Assembly (NCBI GenBank): GCA_012519465.1
Contig: JAAYQD010000090.1
Location: 1 to 6,535 of the forward strand
DNA: 6,535 nucleotides
Source: Candidatus Cloacimonadota bacterium
GTDB lineage: Bacteria; Cloacimonadota; Cloacimonadia; Cloacimonadales; Cloacimonadaceae
Direction: 5' to 3'
The position numbers and the translations under genes were made by a program. The notes beneath the pieces were generated by a model, which saw only the letters and a list, made by a program, of their open reading frames with translations, was not told the DNA's origin and did not search any database. The number at the start of each line of letters is the position of its first letter. Positions within the stretch are counted from its first letter, which is position 1. Positions 1 to 6,007 of this stretch are shown piece by piece.

Positions 1-616
1 GGCGGCTGAGGACAGCCAAAGAGGCAAACATATCCACGTATTCTACGATGATATCAGGAGGGACGATAATCTTTTGCGGGGTGAAATTCCAGATGGCTTT
101 GATGCCACTATGCACCATGATATCGGCGATGAGCTGGGCGGATTCCGGAGGCACGGTGATGATGCCAATGCTGATGTGATTGCGGGTGGCCATGGTGGTG
201 AATTCCAATGCGGAATGCACGTTGACGCCATGGATGATCTTGCCTATTTTGGCAGGATCGTTATCAAAGGCAGCCACGATGGCAAGGCCTCTTTGGGCAA
301 ATTCCTGATAGCCCAAGAGCGCAGAACCCAAGTGACCAACGCCCACCAGATAGCAGGCGCTGGTATCACTCCAATTTAGCACTCTTTCAATGGCTGCATA
401 AAGCTCTTTGATATCATATCCTCTTTGCGGAGCCTTGGATTTGTTGATGCCGGTAAAAGAGAGGTCTTTTCTCACCAACGTGGGATGGACGTCTGCAAAG
501 ACGGATATCTTGGTGGCGGTAACGGTCTTGAGTCCGGCGCGCCTAAGCTGTTTCAGCACTTCCAGATATTGAGGAAGGCGTTGCAGCGTACTTGTGGGGA
601 TAGTGGTTTTTCCCAT
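1..616 (-). CDS. rex: Redox-sensing transcriptional repressor Rex (3' end cut by the window)
   Basis: Rex is a cytoplasmic dimeric repressor that senses the NADH/NAD+ ratio and controls fermentation and respiration genes. There are 205 codons in the window and no stop; the family is usually about 210 residues, so only the last few are missing. Residues 1-80 form the winged helix, with the recognition-helix signature VRKDLS at 48-53. The Rossmann domain follows, with the dinucleotide loop GVGHLG at 92-97, VAAFDNDPAKIG at 114-125, ITVPPESAQ at 153-161 and NFTP at 177-180, all typical of Rex. The C-terminal VEYVDMFASLAVL matches the family's final domain-swap helix. The ATG at 616-614 gives the expected N-terminus and lies 5 bases after the stop of the 944-residue gene. 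Only a weak Shine-Dalgarno is visible, so translation is probably coupled to that gene. The identification is firm; the target genes cannot be seen here. Confidence 0.96.
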   Translation of the reverse strand, partial: MGKTTIPTSTLQRLPQYLEVLKQLRRAGLKTVTATKISVFADVHPTLVRKDLSFTGINKSKAPQRGYDIKELYAAIERVLNWSDTSACYLVGVGHLGSALLGYQEFAQRGLAIVAAFDNDPAKIGKIIHGVNVHSALEFTTMATRNHISIGIITVPPESAQLIADIMVHSGIKAIWNFTPQKIIVPPDIIVEYVDMFASLAVLSR

Positions 617-621
617 CTTGC

Positions 622-3456
622 TTACTCGAAGGGTAAAAAGTGTAACAATCCGTGCCAGTGTACCGTGGAAAGTATCGTTCCCGCGATCACCAGGATCACC
701 ATTACCAGCTTGAAGTAATCCAAGCCCTTCAGCATGCTTACCAGCTCTATATTGCGGGATAGGTATGCGGAGGCGGCATAGAATTCTTCACCTATCAGGG
801 TGTAATCGCAGGTGGTGATAAAGAATGGCACTTGGGTGGTGGCGTCCGTTCCAGCAATCTGGATGGCGCCGGCTTGGTTTCCAGTTTCCGTCATCAACAG
901 CGCTTCTGCATTAAAGAAGCCCATGTAGAGGATGGTAGCCACGCGTTCGCGGATGGTGATGCCATTCACGCCGGCGGAAAAGGCAAACTGGGAATCTGAG
1001 ATATAGAAGATATCATCGCGGTCGAAAGCATCGGGGCGTCCGGCTTCGCTGTATGCCGTTTGGACGATTTCCTGTGCCACAGGCATCACGAAGTAATCGC
1101 AATGGGGGGAGATCAGGCGCACGTCAAATTCGGCTGTCTTGCGTGCCGTCTGAGCCAAAATCATCATCGATGAGATGGTGCAGGGCTCGCCCAAGGTGCC
1201 CCATCCGGGAACAAACATCACGGGGCGTCCCATCTCTGTGGCTCTGCCCACGGCATTATCCAGCTCTTCCAAGCCGGCAATGGGGCGGATATAGAGTTCT
1301 TTGCGCTTGGATTGGACGAGGGCAACCACAATGAATATACCAAAGAGCAGCGAACCGATGAGGGTGCCCAGCTTGGTCATATCAAACCATTGGGCGATGG
1401 GGGTAAACCAGATTCTGCCTGTTGCATCCGCATAGGGCTCTTGTGTCTGTTGGAAAAAGCCATGACCATCAGAGATGAGGAGCTGATAGCTATAGGTGCG
1501 GCTATTGCGGTTTGCCTCGGCAAGCAGGGTCTTGCGCCATGATCTCTCGCCACGCGCCTTGGAAGCTGCTTTATATGCCTTGTGATTGATGATAAAATCG
1601 TAGGTGGCTTTGGTGTGATCCAGCTCCATCTGGGTCATCAGATACTCTTCGCTTTTGGTATCCCCTATGGCTGTCATAGCTTTCAACACAGTATTGAGGC
1701 TATCCAAATGTGCCTTGGATTCCTTGATGCCGGTATCAAATACATCACGATAGATGCTGCCCATAAAGTAGGCACCGCTTTTTTCATCTTTATCGATGGG
1801 GAAGCTGTGATCGGTGAGCAGACGGTTGGACTCCTTGTCATAACCGGTGATCTGTTTGTACAGCATATCCGGATAGGGGATGGGGTGATCTTGCGCACGC
1901 ACCATGCCATTGGAGCGCAGGCCGGGATTGTAGGAAGAGCCAAACTTGGACTTTCTGAGCACATCCAAAAACACCATATCCAGCTGCTGCCCGTTCAGGG
2001 TGAGGTTTTTGCCCAGATAGCGGCGGGTGGCATCTTCAAACTCTATGTCTTGGGTGGCGGCTGGTGTTTCCCATTTGCCTTTGTGGGAGCGCAGCATTAC
2101 CTGTGTTTCCACTTTGAAGCTCTTGGTACCGTTAAAATCGGGCGGGACTTTGAGATAAATCAGCTTGTCGGGATAGTATTCCACGATGGTGCCCATGGGC
2201 TTGCCATTGGCATCAGTGAAGGTGAATTTGAGGCGTTCGATGGGGTAACGATCGTTTTCCAAGACCTCATAGTTAAACTTGAGTTTGTTCTTTTTGGCTG
2301 AGGTATAAGATGCCTGGGTGAGATAGACCACCGGTTTGCCAAAGGAAATGAGGAGGTTGTCGCCCTTGTCGTTCTCCTTGTCCCACACGCTAAAAGCAGG
2401 CAGCTTGGGCAGTTCTGAGGAGCTTCTGATATACAGGGTGTCTGCCACTGCGGCGTTTTCAAAACCGGAATAATCCTGATAGGATATGAGGGGCAGATAG
2501 CTTTCAACAGGGCGGCTGAGCGGTCTTTCAAGACCTGATAAAGCCACCTTCTGATACATGGTGCCACCCCCGGCAGCAGCCTGGAAGAGAGGCACACAAT
2601 AACCTTTCCATGCGCCAAAGGGCAGCTCATCCGAAGCCTTTATCTGCTCTTGCTCTGCTTTGAATTGAGCCACGTTTTCCCTGGGGATCAGCCATCCGGA
2701 ATAAACCATGAGGTCGTCGCCAGATCCGGGAGGGCTCCATTCAAAGCCAATCTCATGGGTATCTTGGATCAAGGTGGCGGTAAGGGTGGCGGAATCGCTG
2801 GGGCGGTTATCAAAGGGGATTACAGATACCACCTCTGCCGCCGGCATGTGTTTGCCGCGTTCATTCACAGCCACCACGCTGTAGTAATAGGTGCTATCAG
2901 GCATGGGATTGGCATAGATAAAGTCAAATTGATTGAGCCTGTATCCAGCCAAGGTGTCATCGCCTTCGCCTATCTTTTTGGATTGGTGATAATACACCTT
3001 GTGATTGATGGCTCCCAGCACCTGATAATAGGGCACCAGCTTGCCGATGAGGGCGGCATCTCTGGGCACAGCCTGATAAAGGGGGCTGTTTGCCGGTTGA
3101 TGCTTTTCCTTTTTCAGCTTGGAAGGAGCCGTTTCAAATTCGAACAAGGGCTGGAAATCCTGATCTATAAAGGTAAGCTCGTTGCCGATCACTCCCAATA
3201 CAGGATCCACGTCTATACTATTGAAATAAAAGAGGGTATCGGGGCTAACCCCGCGGTATAATTTATATTGGATAATGCGGTGGGTTTTATCCAATGGCGT
3301 CCATTTTAGGATCACGCCATCACCACCATCATGGGGAGCGTCCAGCGCCACAAAATCTTTGATTTGTCCAGATTTTGAGGCATCATCGGATGCGCCTGAA
3401 AACAGCATCAGCGCACCCAACAGGACGGTTGCCATCAATATCATTGTCTTTTTCAT
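622..3456 (-). CDS. Large secreted/membrane-anchored protein with fibronectin type III-like region and C-terminal DUF6754-like domain (protein E)
   Basis: 944 residues, function unknown. Residues 1-22 are a signal peptide (MKK, then a hydrophobic run) with no lipobox cysteine. Residues 39-215 look like fibronectin type III: VILKWTP at 48-54, YKLYRG at 64-69 and YYYSVVAVNERG at 190-201, with inserted sequence around 100-185. A second such repeat seems to start near 221 (IGFEWSPP at 236-243). More beta-rich sequence runs to about 690. A transmembrane helix at 697-715 is followed by QSKRK, so by the positive-inside rule the C-terminal domain (718-914) should be cytoplasmic, with a last helix near 915-934. 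That domain includes GRPVMFVPGWG (743-753) and a 50-residue core (850-899) matching the gene at 6008-6535 at 43 of 50 positions. DUF6754 is my recollection of the family name, not verified. An AAGGAA Shine-Dalgarno 7 bases upstream supports the start. It probably ties extracytoplasmic domains to a membrane complex formed by the upstream genes; this is inference. Confidence 0.9.
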   Translation of the reverse strand: MKKTMILMATVLLGALMLFSGASDDASKSGQIKDFVALDAPHDGGDGVILKWTPLDKTHRIIQYKLYRGVSPDTLFYFNSIDVDPVLGVIGNELTFIDQDFQPLFEFETAPSKLKKEKHQPANSPLYQAVPRDAALIGKLVPYYQVLGAINHKVYYHQSKKIGEGDDTLAGYRLNQFDFIYANPMPDSTYYYSVVAVNERGKHMPAAEVVSVIPFDNRPSDSATLTATLIQDTHEIGFEWSPPGSGDDLMVYSGWLIPRENVAQFKAEQEQIKASDELPFGAWKGYCVPLFQAAAGGGTMYQKVALSGLERPLSRPVESYLPLISYQDYSGFENAAVADTLYIRSSSELPKLPAFSVWDKENDKGDNLLISFGKPVVYLTQASYTSAKKNKLKFNYEVLENDRYPIERLKFTFTDANGKPMGTIVEYYPDKLIYLKVPPDFNGTKSFKVETQVMLRSHKGKWETPAATQDIEFEDATRRYLGKNLTLNGQQLDMVFLDVLRKSKFGSSYNPGLRSNGMVRAQDHPIPYPDMLYKQITGYDKESNRLLTDHSFPIDKDEKSGAYFMGSIYRDVFDTGIKESKAHLDSLNTVLKAMTAIGDTKSEEYLMTQMELDHTKATYDFIINHKAYKAASKARGERSWRKTLLAEANRNSRTYSYQLLISDGHGFFQQTQEPYADATGRIWFTPIAQWFDMTKLGTLIGSLLFGIFIVVALVQSKRKELYIRPIAGLEELDNAVGRATEMGRPVMFVPGWGTLGEPCTISSMMILAQTARKTAEFDVRLISPHCDYFVMPVAQEIVQTAYSEAGRPDAFDRDDIFYISDSQFAFSAGVNGITIRERVATILYMGFFNAEALLMTETGNQAGAIQIAGTDATTQVPFFITTCDYTLIGEEFYAASAYLSRNIELVSMLKGLDYFKLVMVILVIAGTILSTVHWHGLLHFLPFE

Positions 3457-3463
3457 TGTCTTA

Positions 3464-3469
3464 TTCCTT
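3464..3469 (-). promoter_or_regulatory. Shine-Dalgarno site of the 944-residue gene
   Basis: The transcript reads AAGGAA here, 7 bases before the ATG at 3456-3454. It fixes the start at the MKKT signal peptide and would still be used if the upstream frame were read through its TAG. Confidence 0.75.
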
Positions 3470-3475
3470 CATCAA

Positions 3476-3503
3476 CCTGCATCTGCGGTTTGAGGGCTGC
3501 AGG
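3476..3503 (-). repeat. Short inverted repeat (6-base arms) in the D-E gap
   Basis: The arms CCTGCA (3476-3481) and TGCAGG (3498-3503) are perfectly complementary around a 16-base loop. In the transcript this weak hairpin sits just before the Shine-Dalgarno of the 944-residue gene. No T-run follows, so it is not a standard terminator. It could modestly affect expression of the downstream gene or be chance. Confidence 0.3.
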
Positions 3504-3545
3504 CAAGATGTCCACAGTCCAATCTGTTAAAATGTAGTCTTTGGG

Positions 3546-4148
3546 CTAAAAGAGTTTGCCAAAGACATCGTTTACCAAAAATTGGATACGTCCGATCAAA
3601 AGGGATATACGAGCCATCACGGTGAGCCCAAAGGAGGCGCCAAAGCCTACCATCATATACCACTTGCCAACGGAGACAAACTTGCCATACACGCCGGTAT
3701 GCGCTTTGGAAAAGAAGAAGTAGAGCAGCACGGTGATGGTGCCGATGAAGATCAGGAAGAGGTTGAAGTTTTCGATGGGAATCATCGCTTGACGCATCTG
3801 TACCAGGATGAGGCTGTGCATTGCCAAAGCCACGCTGGCACCCACAGACATCATGGAAAAGGCAATGGGATAGCGGGAAAGCCAGCTAAACTTGCGGGTA
3901 AAGCGCAAGAGGTAAAACATACCCAGGATGGCGGGCACGATCAGGGGCCATTGGTGCTTCAGGAATATGGGCTGCCACAGATAGGGGATAAACACACGTT
4001 CGTAGCTATATACCAGACCATAGCCCAGGGAGATACCCACCAACAGCTGTTCAGACATCTGATACAGGGGGTTGTCTTTGTAGAGGAACGAGAAGATGGC
4101 GAGGGTGAAAAATGCACCCACCAGGTTACTGAAAAGTTCGAATGTCAT
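3546..4148 (-). CDS. Conserved hypothetical integral membrane protein, about six helices (protein D)
   Basis: 200 residues, function unknown. Hydrophobic segments lie near 8-24, 32-50, 66-82, 93-115, 126-146 and 160-186, so about six transmembrane helices with short loops and no soluble domain. Polar landmarks that may matter are KDNPLYQMSEQLLVG (24-38), the basic loop LRFTRKFSWLSRYP (81-94) leading into a small-residue-rich helix, and GRIQF near the C-terminus (186-190). The ATG is supported by a strong Shine-Dalgarno (AGGGAGG in the transcript, 4155-4161) that fills the 12-base gap after the preceding gene's TAA. This is the only gene here ending in TAG, and its frame stays open for 30 more codons up to the next start, so the C-terminus may be shortened. 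The context argues for a membrane subunit working with its operon neighbours. I do not recognise it as a named transporter. Confidence 0.88.
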   Translation of the reverse strand: MTFELFSNLVGAFFTLAIFSFLYKDNPLYQMSEQLLVGISLGYGLVYSYERVFIPYLWQPIFLKHQWPLIVPAILGMFYLLRFTRKFSWLSRYPIAFSMMSVGASVALAMHSLILVQMRQAMIPIENFNLFLIFIGTITVLLYFFFSKAHTGVYGKFVSVGKWYMMVGFGASFGLTVMARISLLIGRIQFLVNDVFGKLF

Positions 4149-4160
4149 GGTTAACCTCCC

Positions 4161-5351
4161 TTACTGCTGTTTGGCTTGACGCGCTTTTTGGATGAAGTAG
4201 CCGATATTACCCAGGATGATAAATACGATAATCATGATATGGGCTACGGATTGGGCGTTCATGCCGATGCGGGCAACTTTAAATTTATAGATGATATTGT
4301 GGGTCATGCGTTTCAGATCTGCATGAGCGGTGTGTCCCAGCTCTTCTGCCTCTGCCTCGCTGATCTTGGTGACGTCAATCTCGATCTTGCCGTCTTTCTC
4401 CAGCTTCAGATTATCAAAGATAGCCGTTTTATCAGGATACTTGGCTATAAACTCTTGATACTCTGTGGGGCTGAAACTGGCAGTGGTTTGCGTGGTGATA
4501 TTGATCAGCTCTTTGATGGATTCCTCGCGCAGGATATCGCTGGAGAAGGAGCGTCCCAATGCCCTTCTATTGCCATTTTCCATTCTGGGAGCTTCTGTGG
4601 GGTCTCCGGGTTCACGATAGGCGGCAAATACATCCACCAGTTTTTCATACTCGGCGGCGCCTTTCAGCCCGGCTAACATGCCTATCATCTGTCCTGATTG
4701 CAGGTAGGGATATTCATCAGCAGCCATCACAGCCGTCACGCCCACGGCGATATTGAGTCCAAACTTGGGACGGGCATAAAACAACCAAGTGCCACCGGCA
4801 GAGGAGCCGGAGAATTCCACCACGAGGTTCATCTCGCTATAGTTGGTCACGCCTTTGATGATCTCCAGGTTTTCCACCTTGCGTCCTTCGGCGTCTGTCT
4901 TCACAGCAGTGGCGATATTATCGCCCATTCCCAAAATGGTGGGCAGCGCCAGGGCGGCTGGGATATAGCCAAAGTTACAATAATCCACGCCGGATTTGAT
5001 GTTGGGATATTCTTCTTTCACCGTATTGATTGCATAATCGATGATGGGTGCGCCCTGAGGTAACCAGGTGAGCATAAACACCTTGATATTACGCTCGAAA
5101 CAGTGTCTGATGATAGCCACTTCCATAGGAAATAGCTCCGGCATGGTGGAGGCATCGTGATAGAAGCTCATCAATACAGCTCTATCCTGGCGTCCTGCCA
5201 TGGCATCTATAAATTGATAGAGGTTCTCTGTGGGAGGAGAGGTCACGTTGTCTGAATTGAAGGGAATCGCCAAGGGAAGGATGATGGCAAGCGCCACCAC
5301 GATATAGATCCAACGGCGATCGAGTTTTTGAATGCGTTCAAAGATATTCAT
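4161..5351 (-). CDS. Conserved hypothetical protein with a soluble alpha/beta domain between two membrane helices (protein C)
   Basis: 396 residues, function unknown. A helix at 14-31 follows a basic N-terminus (KLDRRW), and a second at 366-386 precedes a basic tail (QKARQAKQQ), which suggests both ends are cytoplasmic and 32-365 is extracytoplasmic. Basic residues just before the second helix weaken that topology. The domain starts like a Rossmann-type beta-alpha-beta unit: RAVLMSFYHDASTMPELFPM (57-76) followed by HCFERNIKVFMLTWLPQGAP (83-102). A glycine-rich stretch SGSSAGGTWLF (181-191) and SGQMIGMLAGLKGAAEYEKL (219-238) look like the most constrained part. A charged region (about 240-350) comes before the last helix. 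There are no recognisable catalytic triads or nucleotide loops. The AAGGAGA Shine-Dalgarno (5359-5365) touches the previous stop. It is probably the main soluble subunit of the complex; this is inference from its shape and neighbours. Confidence 0.88.
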   Translation of the reverse strand: MNIFERIQKLDRRWIYIVVALAIILPLAIPFNSDNVTSPPTENLYQFIDAMAGRQDRAVLMSFYHDASTMPELFPMEVAIIRHCFERNIKVFMLTWLPQGAPIIDYAINTVKEEYPNIKSGVDYCNFGYIPAALALPTILGMGDNIATAVKTDAEGRKVENLEIIKGVTNYSEMNLVVEFSGSSAGGTWLFYARPKFGLNIAVGVTAVMAADEYPYLQSGQMIGMLAGLKGAAEYEKLVDVFAAYREPGDPTEAPRMENGNRRALGRSFSSDILREESIKELINITTQTTASFSPTEYQEFIAKYPDKTAIFDNLKLEKDGKIEIDVTKISEAEAEELGHTAHADLKRMTHNIIYKFKVARIGMNAQSVAHIMIIVFIILGNIGYFIQKARQAKQQ

Positions 5352-5358
5352 CTGTTTC

Positions 5359-5365
5359 TCTCCTT
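5359..5365 (-). promoter_or_regulatory. Shine-Dalgarno site of protein C overlapping the stop codon of protein B
   Basis: The transcript reads AAGGAGA, 7 bases before the ATG at 5351-5349. Its first base is the last base of the preceding TAA (5367-5365). This fixes the start and suggests tightly linked translation of the two genes. Confidence 0.75.
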
Positions 5366-5994
5366 TATTCCCCGCCGCCCAAATAGGAGCGTTCTATGCC
5401 CAACATGATCTTGAGGGTGGTGGCAACGGAACCCAGCCCCACGCCAAGCATGATGCCACGCTTGGATGCCAGATTGGGAACGTCCAAGATCCATTGGGAG
5501 ATGGTGGGCAAGTGTTTGGAAATCTTCACGCCCATCGGCACCTGGGCCAACATCACGATGATGGCTGCCAAGAGCAGCACGGTGGCTTCCACGGAGCGCG
5601 CTCTAAACGCCTTGTAGGCTGCGGATGCCATATAAAACGCCAACAGCGAAAACATCGTGGCGCTCATCGGCATTGCCATATTCTCAAACATCCACATAAA
5701 GATTCCGCCCTTTTGCGTGCCGCCAATAAAGCCAGCCAGAGTGGTGATCAGAAAACCAGCAAAGAAAAAGTAGCTGTATTGCCATTTGGGTGCACGCCGC
5801 TTGATTTTGGCAGTATGCATCATGGAAAGGCTCATCACTCCCAACAGCGCTGCAAAAGGCGCCATGGCACGTGCCCAGGGGGTGAAAAACTCATAATAAA
5901 AGTCATCAGCCATTATCTTGTGTGGCACGAATACCCACAAAAGGAAGATGATGCCACCTACGATGACTATAATGAGGGGGATGGTCTTTTTCAT
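5365..5994 (-). CDS. Conserved hypothetical integral membrane protein, about six helices (protein B)
   Basis: 209 residues, function unknown. Hydrophobic segments lie near 4-24, 40-58, 72-92, 106-126, 134-152 and 178-198. The first could pass for a signal peptide but lacks a clear cleavage site and is more likely a signal anchor. Landmarks are WMFENMAMPMSATMF (101-115), a basic loop KAFRARS (128-134), then LDVPNLASKRGIMLG (170-184) leading into the last helix and the end GIERSYLGGGE (199-209). Such well-defined polar motifs at helix ends suggest a specific job, not a generic membrane anchor. The start is supported by GAGGA (6001-6006 region), 6 bases before the ATG, within the 13-base gap after the previous stop. 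It resembles protein D in size and helix number but I see no convincing sequence match between them. It is probably a partner subunit in the same complex. Confidence 0.88.
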   Translation of the reverse strand: MKKTIPLIIVIVGGIIFLLWVFVPHKIMADDFYYEFFTPWARAMAPFAALLGVMSLSMMHTAKIKRRAPKWQYSYFFFAGFLITTLAGFIGGTQKGGIFMWMFENMAMPMSATMFSLLAFYMASAAYKAFRARSVEATVLLLAAIIVMLAQVPMGVKISKHLPTISQWILDVPNLASKRGIMLGVGLGSVATTLKIMLGIERSYLGGGE

Positions 5995-6007
5995 AAATAA
6001 TCCTCTA

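Larger units (their letters stand above)
3457..3545 (-). other. Open reading-frame extension of the upstream gene beyond its TAG stop, filling the D-E gap
   Basis: This is the only gap longer than 13 bases in the window. Reading on in the frame of the 200-residue gene after its TAG (3548-3546) gives 30 sense codons, starting PKDYILTDWTVDILP and ending DEGIRQ. They finish at TGA (3455-3453), which overlaps the ATG of the 944-residue gene (3456-3454) as ATGA. An open frame of this length arises by chance roughly one time in four, so length alone proves little, but the exact ATGA junction is the kind found in compact operons. The gap also holds the Shine-Dalgarno of the next gene and a short inverted repeat. 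I see no convincing promoter or terminator in it. Confidence 0.4.

Noticed and set aside
1582..2301. Long plus-strand open frame of 239 codons
   Set aside because: It lies entirely antisense to the 944-residue gene, has no Shine-Dalgarno or recognisable domain, and the minus-strand gene has clear signal peptide, helix and domain evidence.
2650..3261. Plus-strand open frame of 203 codons
   Set aside because: Antisense to the fibronectin-like part of the 944-residue gene; its composition is what a mirrored coding frame gives.
3390..3456. Lipoprotein signal for the 944-residue protein
   Set aside because: There is no cysteine near the end of the hydrophobic segment, so a lipobox is absent.
3505..3530. 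TTGGAC as a -35 promoter box in the D-E gap
   Set aside because: No acceptable -10 element lies 16-18 bases downstream in the transcribed direction.
3521..3533. Possible Rex operator half-site (CTGTTAA at 3524-3530)
   Set aside because: Only one half resembles the TTGTTAA consensus and no inverted second half follows at the right spacing.
3472..3663. Minus-strand open frame of 63 codons spanning the D-E gap
   Set aside because: It overlaps the 3' end of protein D in another frame, has no ribosome site and an unconvincing composition.
3582..4154. Plus-strand open frame of 190 codons, rich in His, Gln and Gly
   Set aside because: Mirror of the membrane protein at 3546-4148; the His/Gln-rich composition reflects reversed hydrophobic codons.
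5332..6000. Plus-strand open frame of 222 codons, His/Gly-rich
   Set aside because: Mirror of the membrane protein at 5365-5994, with no family resemblance.
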